From the NCBI RefSeq assembly GCF_009758415.1, contig NZ_WQRF01000008.1, positions 1 to 64,000 on the forward strand: a stretch of DNA of 64,000 nucleotides, given 5' to 3'. The position numbers were made by a program, and so were the translations under genes. Origin of the DNA: Devosia marina (lineage in GTDB: Bacteria > Pseudomonadota > Alphaproteobacteria > Rhizobiales > Devosiaceae). Shown in pieces: positions 8,520 through 17,825 of the stretch; position 1 is the first letter of the stretch; each line of letters begins with the position of its first letter. The notes beneath the pieces were generated by a model. That model worked only from the letters and a program-made list of their open reading frames with translations. It was not told the DNA's origin and did not search any database.

Positions 8520-9691
8520 TACCGGATCGGCTGGAAGGCGCGGAATGGCTGGATCAGCCAGAGGTGCAGGCGATTTTCGCCGCGCTTGATGGCGCGGCGG
8601 GAAAGACACGGGCCGTGGGAGGGGTGGTGCGCGACAGCCTGATCGGACGGATGCGCGAACACACCGATATCGACATGGCGACCGAGCTGCTGCCGGTGGT
8701 GGTGATGCAGCGGGCCAAGGCGGCAGGAATCAGCGCCTATCCGACCGGTATCGAGCATGGCACGGTGACGCTGCGGCTCGATGCAACGATCGTGGAAGTG
8801 ACGACACTGCGCCAGGATGTGGTGACTGATGGCCGGCGCGCCGAGGTGGCCTTCGGCACCGACTGGGTGGCCGATGCGGCGCGGCGCGACTTCACGATCA
8901 ACGCGCTCTATTGCTTTGCCGATGGCCGTCTGTTCGATCCGCTCGGGGGCGCGGGGGACCTGATCAACGGCCGGGTGCGCTTCATCGGGGATGCGGCGCA
9001 GCGGATCGCCGAGGACGGATTGCGGGTCTATCGGTTCTTCCGATTCTCGGCCAGTCATGGGGGCGAGCGCTTCGACCCTGAGGGGTTGTCGGCGTGCCAG
9101 GCTGCGGCCGATGAGCTGGACCATATCTCGCGCGAGCGGGTGGGGGCGGAAATGCTGCGTATGCTGGCCCTGCCGCGTGTTGCAACGACGCTGGCCCTGA
9201 TGGACCGGCTGGGTTTGGTGCGTCTGGCACCAGGCGCTGTGCCAGCGCTAAAACGCTATGAGGCGCTGGGCGGGCAAAGCGCGGCGGCGCGGCTGGCCAT
9301 GCTGGGGCGCGATGATCTGGCCCGGCGGCAGGCCGACTGGCGGCTGAGCAAGGCGTTGGTCGGGCATGCCGAACGTGTTGCGGAGTCATCTGCACTGTTG
9401 CGGCGCGGCGATGTTGGCTGGGCAGCCTATCGGTTCGGCGAAGATGCCGTGGAGGGGCTGGCGGTTGCGGCTGCCGAGGAGGGCTGGCTGCGCGAGCAAT
9501 TGGCAGAACTGGCCCGCGAAATGGGGCGGTTGCCGGTGGCTCCATTACCGGTTGGCGGCGCAGACCTGGAAGCGCGGGGCATGAAACCGGGACCCGATAT
9601 GGGCGCAGCGCTGGCCATCATGGAGCGCGCCTGGGTGGAAAGTGAGTTTTCGGCCAGCAAGGACGCGCTCCTGGAGCGGATTTTTCACTAG
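8516..9691 (+). CDS. cca: CCA tRNA nucleotidyltransferase
   Basis: A 391-residue class II nucleotidyltransferase of the tRNA CCA-adding/poly(A) polymerase family. The head domain has GGVVRDSLIGR (about 36-46) and the metal-binding DID (in HTDIDMATELLP), followed by RRDFTINALYC and the flexible-loop and body motifs (DGLRVYRFFRFSA). It completes or repairs the 3' CCA of tRNAs in the cytoplasm. Some bacterial members only add A or CC; sequence reading alone does not decide. It starts with GTG overlapping the stop of the Nudix gene (GTGA). Confidence 0.9.
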   Translation: MIPDRLEGAEWLDQPEVQAIFAALDGAAGKTRAVGGVVRDSLIGRMREHTDIDMATELLPVVVMQRAKAAGISAYPTGIEHGTVTLRLDATIVEVTTLRQDVVTDGRRAEVAFGTDWVADAARRDFTINALYCFADGRLFDPLGGAGDLINGRVRFIGDAAQRIAEDGLRVYRFFRFSASHGGERFDPEGLSACQAAADELDHISRERVGAEMLRMLALPRVATTLALMDRLGLVRLAPGAVPALKRYEALGGQSAAARLAMLGRDDLARRQADWRLSKALVGHAERVAESSALLRRGDVGWAAYRFGEDAVEGLAVAAAEEGWLREQLAELAREMGRLPVAPLPVGGADLEARGMKPGPDMGAALAIMERAWVESEFSASKDALLERIFH

Positions 9692-9709
9692 CTCATGGCG
9701 AGCCAATGA

Positions 9710-9735
9710 AAAAGCCCCGGAAAACCGGGGCTTGC
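9710..9735. terminator. Bidirectional rho-independent terminator
   Basis: A stem AAGCCCCGG-AAAA-CCGGGGCTT sits between the convergent ends of the CCA-adding enzyme and DUF1059 genes. It has an A-rich left flank and could serve both strands. Confidence 0.75.
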
Positions 9736-9739
9736 ATAA

Positions 9740-9940
9740 TCAATGCTTGGTCTGGCGGCCCATGTCGTCGACATCAACAATGCGTTCCTTGATACGCTCG
9801 ACCATTTCGGGGCGCACTTCGGCTTCGCCGTTGAGATTTCGCATGTTTTCGACCGCTCGACGCACAACTTCGGCCTCGGTTTCGGCTTCGGCGCGCCAGG
9901 TGGATCCTGGAATGAGGGTGCCGGAATCAAAGCGTTTCAT
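9740..9940 (-). CDS. DUF1059-like small protein lacking the two cysteines
   Basis: A 66-residue protein. The ATG at 9940 is preceded by AAGGAGG with seven bases of spacing, so a longer frame starting 21 bases upstream is rejected. The sequence MKRFDSGTLIPGSTW and the later VRPEMVERIKERI follow the pattern of small DUF1059 proteins (Mk-x-F-x-C-G-x-x-V-P-G-C). Here both usual cysteines are serine (S6 and S13). Function is unknown for the family. It lies downstream of hemF's end on the opposite side and is probably a single-gene unit. Confidence 0.7.
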   Translation of the reverse strand: MKRFDSGTLIPGSTWRAEAETEAEVVRRAVENMRNLNGEAEVRPEMVERIKERIVDVDDMGRQTKH

Positions 9941-10016
9941 CGCTGAACCTCCTTGTGTCACTCCCTTTGGCGGGTCTTACGGAACGCGGCTAGGTCAAAA
10001 AGGTTCCCGCCATAGG

Positions 10017-10904
10017 TCAGGGCCACTTCACCGCGGGCGGCATGGAGGACAGGATCGAATTGACGTTGCCTCCGGTCTTGAGACCAAAGGTGGTGCCGCG
10101 GTCATAGAGCAGGTTGAACTCGACATAGCGGCCGCGGCGGACGAGTTGCTCGTCGCGCTCGACCTCGGTCCAGGGCTTTTCGAAATTGCGGCGGACCAGC
10201 CTGGGGTAGATGTCGAGGAAAGCCCGTCCCACAGCTTGGGTGAAGTCGAAATCGGCGCCCCAGTCGCCGGAATTGAGTTGATCGTAAAAAATGCCGCCCA
10301 CCCCACGATGTTCGTTGCGGTGAGGCAGGAAGAAGTATTCGTCGCACCATTCCTTGAAGCGTTCATAATCGACCCCGGGGCGGCCTTCGCAGGCGGCCCG
10401 CATGGCAGTGTGGAAGTCGATTGTGTCGGGGTCGGTCTGGGTGCGACGATTGTCGAGCACTGGGGTGAGGTCAGCGCCGCCGCCCCACCATTGCCGGCCG
10501 GTGACGATCATGCGGGTGTTCATATGCACTGCCGGAACGTTGGGGTTCCAGGGGTGGATGATGAGCGAAATGCCCGAACTCCAGAACGCGGTACCCGCCT
10601 CGGTGCCGGGCATCTGCTTGGCAAAATCCTCAGTGAAATGACCGTGCACGGTGGAGATGTGCACGCCGGCCTTTTCAAAGACCCGGCCATGCAGCATCGA
10701 CATCTCGCCGCCGCCACCGGCCGCGCGATCCCAGGGGGTACGTTCGAAGCGGCCTGGGGCCATTTCGGCATGCGGGCCGGTGACTTCAGCCTCGATGGCT
10801 TCAAGTTCGGCGCAGATTTGGTCGCGCAGCGTCCGGAACCAGGTGCTGGCAGCGGTCTTCTTGGATTCGATATCGGCGGGCAGGGTGGGGGCTGGCGCAG
10901 TCAT
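10017..10904 (-). CDS. hemF: Coproporphyrinogen III oxidase, aerobic
   Basis: A 295-residue HemF. Conserved segments include [31 protein letters not shown], and [19 protein letters not shown], which form the substrate pocket. The enzyme uses O2 to decarboxylate two propionates of coproporphyrinogen III to vinyls, giving protoporphyrinogen IX in the cytoplasm. The length fits the family. It follows trmL by 17 bases on the same strand and is divergent, beyond trmL, from the cytochrome bc1 operon, a common alphaproteobacterial arrangement that places heme synthesis next to a heme-using complex. hemH lies elsewhere in the window at 48.2 kb. Confidence 0.95.
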   Translation of the reverse strand: MTAPAPTLPADIESKKTAASTWFRTLRDQICAELEAIEAEVTGPHAEMAPGRFERTPWDRAAGGGGEMSMLHGRVFEKAGVHISTVHGHFTEDFAKQMPGTEAGTAFWSSGISLIIHPWNPNVPAVHMNTRMIVTGRQWWGGGADLTPVLDNRRTQTDPDTIDFHTAMRAACEGRPGVDYERFKEWCDEYFFLPHRNEHRGVGGIFYDQLNSGDWGADFDFTQAVGRAFLDIYPRLVRRNFEKPWTEVERDEQLVRRGRYVEFNLLYDRGTTFGLKTGGNVNSILSSMPPAVKWP

Positions 10905-10921
10905 GGCGGGGGAATGGACCT

Positions 10922-11410
10922 TCAGCTTAGTTCTGTAAAGGGCGTCATGCCGGGCAGGGTGCCGGTCTGACGCAATGCTTCGCCCAATATCATGGCACCG
11001 GCGATGGCCACATTGATCGAGCGCAAGTCGGGCTGCATGGGGATGCGCAATCGAAGGTCCGCGGTTTCGGCGACGTTTTCGGGAACGCCAGCGCTTTCGC
11101 GGCCGAGCAGGAGTATATCGCTGGGCAGATAGGTGGCCTGATAGGCAGACTGACTGGCCTTGGTGGTGAGGAGGACCAAGCGGCGGCCCTGTTCATGTCG
11201 CCAGTCCTGGAAGGCGGCGAAGCTGTCATGTTCGGCAAGTGCCGCCTTGTCCAGATAGTCCATGCCGGCGCGGGTCAGGTTGCGATCGGTGAGGGCGAAA
11301 CCGGCGGGATGGATGATGTGGACCTTTACCCCCATACAGGCGCCAAGCCGGAGCAGGGTGCCGGTATTGGCGGCGATGTCGGGCTGGTAAAGGGCCAGGT
11401 CGATGGACAT
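10922..11410 (-). CDS. trmL: tRNA (cytidine(34)-2'-O)-methyltransferase
   Basis: A 162-residue SPOUT methyltransferase. It has [18 protein letters not shown] at the N-terminus, the knot residues [14 protein letters not shown] and [19 protein letters not shown] at the C-terminus, all diagnostic of TrmL (YibK). It methylates the ribose of the wobble base in tRNA-Leu isoacceptors as a dimer. It lies head to head with petA across 167-227 bases and upstream of hemF in the same direction. Confidence 0.93.
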   Translation of the reverse strand: MSIDLALYQPDIAANTGTLLRLGACMGVKVHIIHPAGFALTDRNLTRAGMDYLDKAALAEHDSFAAFQDWRHEQGRRLVLLTTKASQSAYQATYLPSDILLLGRESAGVPENVAETADLRLRIPMQPDLRSINVAIAGAMILGEALRQTGTLPGMTPFTELS

Positions 11411-11637
11411 GTCAGGCGGCCTCGCGCGTGATGGAGCGCCCGGAAATCCGGGCTGGCTCGGGTATAGTGTCGCAGTTGTGCGCTGTCACGGCACCTGCAC
11501 TGGACAAGCGACCATGACAGTGCAAAAAGGACGGACCTGACGGGCCGCTTGAGGGCGCACGGCGGTCGATTCTGCGTATGCAATCGACCAGTCCGGGGCC
11601 GGCCCCGTCAAATGTGCATGTTACGGGGATACGGACC

Positions 11638-12165
11638 TTGGCCACGCAAGCAGAACATTCATCCACCAACCGGCGGGACTTTCTTTATGTCGCCACCGGC
11701 GCCGTCGGCGCGGTCGGCGCTGCCGCCGTGGTCTGGCCGCTGATCAACCAGCTCAACCCCGACGCTTCGACCCTGGCACTGGCCAGCATCGAGTTCGATG
11801 TTGCAGCCATTCCCGAAGGGCAGTCGGTGACCATTACCTGGCGCGGCCTTCCAGTGTTCGTGCGGCACCGGACCGCTGCCGAAATCGAGGAAGCCCGTGC
11901 GGTTCCGCTGGCCGATCTCAAGGATCCGCAGACCGATGAAGAGCGCGTCAAGGAAGGTCACGAGCAGTGGCTGGTGATGATCGCGAACTGCACCCATCTG
12001 GGTTGCATCCCGGTTGGCGAAGCCGGCGAGTTCGACGGCTGGTTCTGCCCCTGCCACGGCTCGCACTATGACTCGGCCGGCCGCATCCGCCGTGGCCCCG
12101 CGCCCGCAAACCTGGTCGTTCCGCCCTATGAATTTGTCAGCGATACGCTGATCCAGATCGGTTAG
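11638..12165 (+). CDS. petA: Ubiquinol-cytochrome c reductase Rieske iron-sulfur subunit
   Basis: About 175 residues from a TTG at 11638, preceded by GGGGA. This start gives the normal short lead before the twin-arginine anchor ([12 protein letters not shown]). An ATG at 11578 would add 20 residues and lacks a ribosome-binding site, but cannot be excluded. The membrane-anchoring helix is about 15-38. The [2Fe-2S] ligands lie in CTHLGCIP and CPCHGSHYD. The Rieske protein carries electrons from ubiquinol to cytochrome c1 in complex III at the periplasmic face and is exported by the Tat pathway. It is the first gene of petABC. Confidence 0.93.
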   Translation: MATQAEHSSTNRRDFLYVATGAVGAVGAAAVVWPLINQLNPDASTLALASIEFDVAAIPEGQSVTITWRGLPVFVRHRTAAEIEEARAVPLADLKDPQTDEERVKEGHEQWLVMIANCTHLGCIPVGEAGEFDGWFCPCHGSHYDSAGRIRRGPAPANLVVPPYEFVSDTLIQIG

Positions 12166-12179
12166 TGGGGGCTTTTCCG

Positions 12180-13430
12180 ATGTCCGAACATTCTACCTAC
12201 ACTCCCGGAAACTCCGTCGAGAAGTGGCTCGATGACCGCCTGCCGGTCGTCCGTTTCGCCAAAGAACACTTGATGGACTTCCCCACGCCCAAGAATCTCA
12301 ACTACTGGTGGACCTTCGGGGCCATCCTGGTGATGTGCCTGGGTATCCAGATCGTGACTGGCATCATTCTGGCCATGCACTATACGCCCAATATCGCCAT
12401 GGCGTTCGACTCGGTCGAGCATATCCGCCGTGACGTGAATGGCGGTCGCATCATCCAGGCCGTGCATGCGGTGGGTGCTTCGATGTTCTTCGTGGCGCTC
12501 TATATCCATATGTTCCGCGGTCTCTACTACGGCTCCTACAAGGCGCCGCGCGAGATCATCTGGATCCTGGGCGTGCTGATCTTCATCCTGACCGTCGCTA
12601 CCGCGTTCATGGGCTACATCCTGCCCTGGGGCCAGATGTCGTTCTGGGGTGCCACGGTTATCTCGAACATCTTCTCGGCTATTCCGGTGGTCGGCGAGAA
12701 TATCAAGCAGCTCGTGCTGGGTGGGTTTGCCGTGGGCAACCCGACGCTCAACCGCTTCTTCTCGCTACATTATCTGCTGCCGTTCGTGATTGCGGCCATT
12801 GTCGGCCTGCATATCTGGGCGCTGCACGTGCCGGGCAACAACAACCCGATCGGCGTGGAAGTGAAGGAAAGCCGCGATACCGTCGCGTTCCATCCCTACT
12901 ACACCATGAAAGACCTGTTCGCGATGGTGGTCTTCATGATCCCGTTTGCCTGGTTCGTGTTCTTCGCGCCAGACATTCTGGGTCACCCCGACAACTACAT
13001 CATGGCCAACAGCCAGGTGACGCCGGCTCATATCGTTCCCGAATGGTACCTGCTGCCATTCTACACGATCCTGCGCGCGATCGACTTCAACGTGCTGTTC
13101 ATCGACTCCAAGCTCGGTGGCGTGATCGCCATGGGCGGTGCGCTGGTCATGCTGCTGGTCTTGCCATGGCTCGACACCTCCAAGGTCCGCTCGGGCTCGT
13201 TCCGCCCGATGTTCAAGTGGTTCTACTGGCTGTTCGCGATCAACTTCGTGGCCCTGACCTATCTGGGGGCGCAGCCGGCCGAGGGCATCTACACGGTGCT
13301 GGCCAAGGTCTGCACGGCCTACTACTTCATCTACTTCCTTGTGGTGCTGCCGGTACTTTCGCGCATCGAGACGCCGAAGCCGCTGCCGACCAGCATCTCC
13401 GAGAGCGTTCTCGGCAAGGCACACGCGTGA
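12180..13430 (+). CDS. petB: Cytochrome b of the bc1 complex
   Basis: A 416-residue cytochrome b from the ATG at 12180; a GTG fifteen bases earlier overlaps the petA stop but gives an atypical N-terminus. The protein has about eight transmembrane helices. [19 protein letters not shown] supplies heme-ligand histidines in helix B, with their partners in helix D ([19 protein letters not shown]). The ubiquinol-oxidation site motif PEWY is in [12 protein letters not shown]. It binds hemes bL and bH and forms both quinone sites. It is the second gene of petABC, 15 bases downstream of petA. Confidence 0.96.
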   Translation: MSEHSTYTPGNSVEKWLDDRLPVVRFAKEHLMDFPTPKNLNYWWTFGAILVMCLGIQIVTGIILAMHYTPNIAMAFDSVEHIRRDVNGGRIIQAVHAVGASMFFVALYIHMFRGLYYGSYKAPREIIWILGVLIFILTVATAFMGYILPWGQMSFWGATVISNIFSAIPVVGENIKQLVLGGFAVGNPTLNRFFSLHYLLPFVIAAIVGLHIWALHVPGNNNPIGVEVKESRDTVAFHPYYTMKDLFAMVVFMIPFAWFVFFAPDILGHPDNYIMANSQVTPAHIVPEWYLLPFYTILRAIDFNVLFIDSKLGGVIAMGGALVMLLVLPWLDTSKVRSGSFRPMFKWFYWLFAINFVALTYLGAQPAEGIYTVLAKVCTAYYFIYFLVVLPVLSRIETPKPLPTSISESVLGKAHA

Positions 13431-13444
13431 TCGGGGCGATAGAC

Positions 13445-14299
13445 ATGTTCAAGACCAAGTTCATCATCGCCGCTGTCGCCGCCATGGTTGGTTTGTCCGC
13501 TGTCTCGGCCCAGGCCGCCGAAGCCGGTGCAACTATCGAACGCCAGAACTGGAGCTTTGCCGGTATCTTCGGCACCTATGACGAAAACCAGTTGCAGCGT
13601 GGCTTCCAAGTGTATCGTGAAGTTTGTGCAAGCTGCCACGGCGCCAACCTGATTGCGTTCCGCAATCTCAGCGAGCCGGGCGGTCCGGGTTTCTCGGAGC
13701 AGCAGGTCAAGGCGCTTGCTGCCGAATATCAGGTTGAAGATGCGACTGCCGAGGGCGGACGCCGCCCGGCAGTGGCGGCAGACCGCTGGCCCTCGCCATT
13801 TGCGAACGATCAGGAAGCGCGTGACGCCAATGGCGGTTCGTTGCCCCCTGACTTTTCTGTCCTGGCCAAGGCCCGCGGCGTGACCGACCCGTTCCCGACC
13901 TGGGTGTTCAACTACTTTACCGGCTACCAGGAGGGCGGCGCGGACTATATCTATGCCCTGCTCAATGGCTACCACGACGAAGTGCCGGAGACCGCGCCAG
14001 AAGGGTTCGAACTGGCCGAGGGCAAGTACTATAACGACTACTTCCCCGGCCACGCGATCGGCATGGCTCCGCCGCTGGCCGACGGTTCGGTGACCTATGA
14101 GCCGGGCGAAGATGGCGTGACCGTTCCTGAAACTGTCGAACAGTACTCGGCAGACGTCTCGGCATTCATGATGTGGATGGCCGAACCGCACCTGGTCAGC
14201 CGCAAGCAGACCGGTTTCGTGGTGCTGCTGTTCCTGGTGCTATTCGCAGGCCTGATGTACGCAACCAAGCGCAAGCTCTGGGCTGGCATTGAACACTGA
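13445..14299 (+). CDS. petC: Cytochrome c1 of the bc1 complex
   Basis: A 284-residue protein starting at ATG 13445 with a signal peptide (MFKTKFIIAAVAAMVGLSAV, cleavage near AQAA). I reject the longer frame that begins at 13043, as it runs inside petB. Heme is attached at CASCH (about 59-63). A Met ligand is expected in the C-terminal third (HAIGMAPPL). A C-terminal helix, about 256-274, anchors it to the membrane. It passes electrons from the Rieske centre to soluble cytochrome c. It is the last gene of the operon, followed by a strong terminator. Confidence 0.95.
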   Translation: MFKTKFIIAAVAAMVGLSAVSAQAAEAGATIERQNWSFAGIFGTYDENQLQRGFQVYREVCASCHGANLIAFRNLSEPGGPGFSEQQVKALAAEYQVEDATAEGGRRPAVAADRWPSPFANDQEARDANGGSLPPDFSVLAKARGVTDPFPTWVFNYFTGYQEGGADYIYALLNGYHDEVPETAPEGFELAEGKYYNDYFPGHAIGMAPPLADGSVTYEPGEDGVTVPETVEQYSADVSAFMMWMAEPHLVSRKQTGFVVLLFLVLFAGLMYATKRKLWAGIEH

Positions 14300-14317
14300 T
14301 CACGGGCCGCTCGCGGC

Positions 14318-14342
14318 AAAATCGCCCCAGTGGGGCGATTTT
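14318..14342. terminator. Terminator of petABC
   Basis: A near-perfect palindrome AAAATCGCCCC-AGT-GGGGCGATTTT begins 19 bases after the petC stop. The T run follows the stem on the plus strand and the matching A run makes it usable on both strands. Confidence 0.85.
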
Positions 14343-14531
14343 GGGTAATCAGGCCCGAAGAGCTATGCTCGCAGGGCATGCACCGCCAGTTGAATTTGAG
14401 GGGCCCGGAAGGGCCCCTTTGCTTCTGTGCCTCGTCGCAATGAATTGCGCTTGCCGCGGCAGTCCGCCCCTTGCCTTTGCCCCGCTCAATCGCGATATTG
14501 CGGAAAGTCCGGGTTGTTATAGGAAACCGCG

Positions 14532-14726
14532 ATGTCCGCCGTTCGCCTTGCCGTCACAGTGGTCAGCACCGCAATTGCCGTCAGCCGCCATCCGGCTGTC
14601 CGCGCTGGCGTGCAGGCCGTGGTCAACAACCCCAAAGCGCGTGAGACGGCGATCAGCACCACGCGCAACGTGGCCTATAACGCCGGTGTAATTGCCCGGC
14701 ACGTGCTGGGCCGCAACAAGACCTGA
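14532..14726 (+). CDS. Small basic protein of unknown function
   Basis: A 64-residue frame with an ATG preceded by a weak TAGGA. The N-terminal half is hydrophobic (VRLAVTVVSTAIAV), the rest Ala/Arg/Asn-rich with a basic end. Its codon use resembles that of neighbouring genes. It lies 29 bases before apt and may be co-transcribed. No family is recognised, so it could also be a chance frame. Confidence 0.4.
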   Translation: MSAVRLAVTVVSTAIAVSRHPAVRAGVQAVVNNPKARETAISTTRNVAYNAGVIARHVLGRNKT

Positions 14727-14754
14727 CTTTCCATTCCAACTGACAAGGCCATTG

Positions 14755-15288
14755 ATGTCGCTCGACCTGAAGTCGCTCGTCCGCACGATTCCAGATTATC
14801 CCAAGAAGGGTATCCTGTTCCGCGATATCACCACGCTGATCGAGCACCCCGAAGGATTTCGTGAGAGCGTGGAGCGGATTGCCGCGACCTATCGGGGCAG
14901 GGACATTACTCATGTGGCCGGGATTGAAGCGCGGGGTTTCATCTTCGGAGCGGGCGTAGCGATTGCGCTGGGCGCTGGCTTCGTGCCGATCCGCAAGAAG
15001 GGCAAGCTGCCAGGCGAAACCATCGGGCAGAACTATGCCCTCGAATATGGGGTCGACACCATCGAGATCCACGCCGGTGTAGTGGGGCCGGAGCACAAGG
15101 TGTTGCTGGTGGACGACCTAATCGCCACAGGAGGCACCGCCATTGCTGCGGTCGGACTGCTGCGGCGCACCGGTACAGTATGCGATGACGCAGCATTCGT
15201 GATCGACCTGCCGGAAATCGGCGGTGCAGACAAGCTGCGCGCCGAAGGTGTCACAGTGTCATCCCTGATGGCGTTTCAGGGGCATTGA
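14755..15288 (+). CDS. apt: Adenine phosphoribosyltransferase
   Basis: A 177-residue enzyme from ATG 14755, with AAGG upstream. The N-terminal IPDYPKKGILFRDITTL is diagnostic of Apt. The PRPP-binding loop is VLLVDDLIATGGTA (about 115-128), and the hood region includes GIEARGFIFG. It converts adenine and PRPP to AMP and pyrophosphate for purine salvage. The position downstream of petABC is conserved in related alphaproteobacteria, but the terminator after petC suggests a separate transcript. Confidence 0.95.
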   Translation: MSLDLKSLVRTIPDYPKKGILFRDITTLIEHPEGFRESVERIAATYRGRDITHVAGIEARGFIFGAGVAIALGAGFVPIRKKGKLPGETIGQNYALEYGVDTIEIHAGVVGPEHKVLLVDDLIATGGTAIAAVGLLRRTGTVCDDAAFVIDLPEIGGADKLRAEGVTVSSLMAFQGH

Positions 15289-15296
15289 GGGTCATT

Positions 15297-15330
15297 CCGG
15301 CGCGTGCCCTGGAAAGCGGGCGCGCCTTTG
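15297..15330 (+). terminator. Possible terminator of apt
   Basis: An imperfect stem GGCGCG...CGCGCC, followed by TTTG, lies just after the apt stop. The pairing is shorter than for the other terminators in the window. Confidence 0.45.
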
Positions 15331-15362
15331 CCTCTACTAGCCCTGACAGGCCGCGCAAGCGC

Positions 15363-15773
15363 TCAGGCGGCTTGTTCAACCTCGCCTGCCAATTGTTGCT
15401 GGCGCTTGTCGACCAGGCAGAACTGGTTGCCCTCCGGATCGCGCATGACTGTATAGGTGGGCAGAACGCGATCGACCGAAGCGCCGGCCGCTTTCAGGCG
15501 CTCGACCTCTGAGACCCTGTCCTCGACCCCTACGTCGAAATGGACCCTATTGTTGTCCGGACGCTGCCCATCCACATTCTGGAAGCAGATGGAGGGGCCG
15601 GGGCCGTCAATCATCAGGATCGCGGGCGCGTTAGGATCGAGGCCCAGAACCTGACTTGCGGCCGGATCCGTTTCGGTCTTACGCAGGGTATACCCTTCCA
15701 GCAAGCCGGCCCAGAAAGGGGCCAGGACGGCTGGTTCAACACAATCAAAGACGATTTCATGGATAGCGCCCAT
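15363..15773 (-). CDS. VOC family (glyoxalase-like) protein
   Basis: A 136-residue protein. ATG 15773 has AAGGAG nine bases upstream, so the longer frame from 15917 is rejected. Two beta-alpha-beta-beta-beta units are expected: MGAIHEIVFDCVEPAVLAPFW opens the first and NRVHFDVGVEDRVSEVERL the second. The end YTVMRDPEGNQFCLVDK is the classical VOC metal-site region. It is of the glyoxalase/bleomycin-resistance-like type whose members mostly lack an assigned substrate. It lies downstream of the MFS gene on the same strand. Confidence 0.8.
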   Translation of the reverse strand: MGAIHEIVFDCVEPAVLAPFWAGLLEGYTLRKTETDPAASQVLGLDPNAPAILMIDGPGPSICFQNVDGQRPDNNRVHFDVGVEDRVSEVERLKAAGASVDRVLPTYTVMRDPEGNQFCLVDKRQQQLAGEVEQAA

Positions 15774-15885
15774 TTGGCCTGTCTCCTTGTCGTTCGACAA
15801 CTCGTTAACGGGCAAATGCGGCAAGACTGGTGCAAAGCCGGCGCCTCGTGGGGTGGCCCTGCAGCAGATCATGAAGGCGGTTGCG

Positions 15886-17103
15886 CTATTGGGCGGGTTG
15901 AGGCGACGGGGAGCCACTCCCGGGTATTGTCCGGCTCAATTGCTGCTGGCCCAGCACGACAGTGGTTAGCGCAAGGAAGCCGGCGAAGACGGATACCCAG
16001 AAGCCGTTCTGGGCGCCAAAGGTGTCCACGACCCAGCCGGCGACAAAAGCCCCCAGCGCCATGCCGATGCCAATGCCTGTGATGACCCAGGTGATTCCCT
16101 CGGTGAGCAAGGCAGCCGGAACGCGCCGCTCGATCAGTCCGAATGCAGTGATGAAGGTAGGCGATATGGCGATGCCGCTGACAAAGACGGCGAAGGCCAG
16201 CGAGACAACGGTATCAGCAAAGAGCAGGGGGATGGTGGTGATGGCAACTATGCCCACGGCTATGGCCAATTGGCGCTGCATGGGCATGCGGATGGTCATG
16301 GCTCCCATGATGAGACCAACGACGAAGGAGCCGGCGGCATAGACGCCGATCACCAGGCTGGCCGCGCCTGGTTCGCCCAAGGCCTCGGTGATTGCCACGG
16401 CGCTGACTTCGGCGGTAGCGAAGATGGTGCCCACGAAGACGAGAGCCAGGGTGACGATCTGCACGGGGCGCTGGCGAATGGCCGAGCCAGTCGTATGGCC
16501 CCCCGTGTTTGATCGCGTTGGTTCAGTGCCGCGCTGGGCAATAAAAGCGAGACCACCAACGGTCAGAGCGGCGGTGCTGGCCAGCATGCCGGCTTCGGGA
16601 AAGAGTGCGACGCTGAGGCCAACCGAGAGGGAGGCGCCGGCAATATAGACCAGCTCGTCGGCAGCTGACTCGAAAGCGAAGGCGGTGTTGAGCTCTGGCC
16701 GGTCCCGGAACAATTCGCTCCAGCGGGCACGAATCATGGCTGGAAAACTGGGCATGAGTGCTGCTGCGAAGGCCGTGACATAGAGCGTCCATACTGGCCA
16801 GTTCTGATTGACGGCGAGCATGAGCAGAGAGAATGCGGCGACAGCAATGAGCGTGGTGGGCAGCAGGATACGGGTCTGGCCGGCGCGGTCGACCAGACGA
16901 GAGATTTGTGGGGCGAGCAGGGCGTTGGTCAGGGCGTAGGTCGCCGAAACGGCCCCGGCGAGCCAATATTCACCATGGGCCTGAGAAAGCATGGCGACGA
17001 TGCCGATGGGCGCCATGGCCATGGGCATGCGGGCCAGAAAGCCGGCGGCAGCGAAACCCTTGGCTCCGGGGGCGCGAAAGATCTCCGCATAGGGGTTGGG
17101 CAT
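15886..17103 (-). CDS. MFS transporter
   Basis: A 405-residue protein with about twelve hydrophobic segments and no soluble domain, typical of a major facilitator. The N-terminal half has a segment SRLVDRAGQTRILLP at the position of the A-motif loop between helices 2 and 3. A GAGGAA ribosome-binding site precedes the ATG. It is divergent from a TetR regulator with three palindromic operator copies between them, so it is probably a drug or metabolite exporter repressed by that regulator. The substrate cannot be deduced. Confidence 0.85.
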   Translation of the reverse strand: MPNPYAEIFRAPGAKGFAAAGFLARMPMAMAPIGIVAMLSQAHGEYWLAGAVSATYALTNALLAPQISRLVDRAGQTRILLPTTLIAVAAFSLLMLAVNQNWPVWTLYVTAFAAALMPSFPAMIRARWSELFRDRPELNTAFAFESAADELVYIAGASLSVGLSVALFPEAGMLASTAALTVGGLAFIAQRGTEPTRSNTGGHTTGSAIRQRPVQIVTLALVFVGTIFATAEVSAVAITEALGEPGAASLVIGVYAAGSFVVGLIMGAMTIRMPMQRQLAIAVGIVAITTIPLLFADTVVSLAFAVFVSGIAISPTFITAFGLIERRVPAALLTEGITWVITGIGIGMALGAFVAGWVVDTFGAQNGFWVSVFAGFLALTTVVLGQQQLSRTIPGSGSPSPQPAQ

Positions 17104-17148
17104 GTCAAGTTCCTCGACATTTGATCAGCCGCGACCTAGTGCATATTT

Positions 17149-17213
17149 ATACGCGGCGTATGTGAGTTGGTATATTTATACGTGGCGTATGTCAATTAGC
17201 ATACGGGGCGTAT
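17149..17213. promoter_or_regulatory. Triple TetR operator between MFS and regulator genes
   Basis: Three copies of the palindrome ATACG-nGG-CGTAT occur at 17149-17161, 17178-17190 and 17201-17213, differing only in the first central base (C, T, G). They lie in the 125-base space between the divergent MFS and TetR genes. This arrangement fits autoregulation and repression of the exporter by the adjacent TetR protein. Copy starts are spaced 29 and 23 bases. Confidence 0.85.
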
Positions 17214-17228
17214 GAGTTCGAGGTGTGA

Positions 17229-17825
17229 ATGGCTGTCCGGACCAGAAGCGAGATGATCGCCGAGACCCGCGCAAAACTGCTGGCGGCAGGGCGCAAAGCG
17301 TTTGGTGAGATCGGCTATGCCGATGCATCAATGGATGATTTTACTGCCAAGGTCGGGCTGACGCGCGGCGCGCTCTACCACCATTTCGGTGACAAGCGCG
17401 GCCTGTTCGAGGCGGTGGTCGCCCAGATCGACGCAGAGATGGCCGTGCGACTCAAGGCTCGCGCGGCCAAAATGATGACGCCCTGGGAAAGCTTCATCGA
17501 AGAGGGCATCGGCTATATCGAGATGGCACTGGAGCCGGAAATCCGGCGCATCATCCTGCGGGACGGGCCCGCCGTGCTTGGTGATCCGGCAAGCTGGCCG
17601 ACAACCAATGGCTGCATGACGGCGATGAAGGAGTGCCTGGCAGAGCTGGCCGCAGAGGGCGTGATCCGGGATGTGGACCTTGAGGCCACAGCGCGCATGC
17701 TGACCGGCGCGTCCTGCTATGCAGCGACCTGGATCGCCAATGCCGAGGACCCTCAGGCCATTTCGGCTCGCGCGACGGCTGCTTATCGCCGGCTGGTCGA
17801 GGGGCTACTGCGAGAGTTGCAGTGA
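17229..17825 (+). CDS. TetR/AcrR family transcriptional regulator
   Basis: A 198-residue repressor. The N-terminal helix-turn-helix is typical: RAKLLAAGRKAFGEIGYADA, then DFTAKVGLTRGALYHHFGDK (about 12-55). The C-terminal ligand domain is helical and variable. It is divergent from the MFS gene, and the intervening triple palindrome reads as its operator. The likely effect is derepression of the exporter upon ligand binding; the ligand is unknown. Confidence 0.9.
   Translation: MAVRTRSEMIAETRAKLLAAGRKAFGEIGYADASMDDFTAKVGLTRGALYHHFGDKRGLFEAVVAQIDAEMAVRLKARAAKMMTPWESFIEEGIGYIEMALEPEIRRIILRDGPAVLGDPASWPTTNGCMTAMKECLAELAAEGVIRDVDLEATARMLTGASCYAATWIANAEDPQAISARATAAYRRLVEGLLRELQ

Noticed and set aside
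13043-13444. N-terminal extension of cytochrome c1 back to 13043
   Set aside because: It lies inside petB; the proper start at 13445 gives a normal signal peptide.
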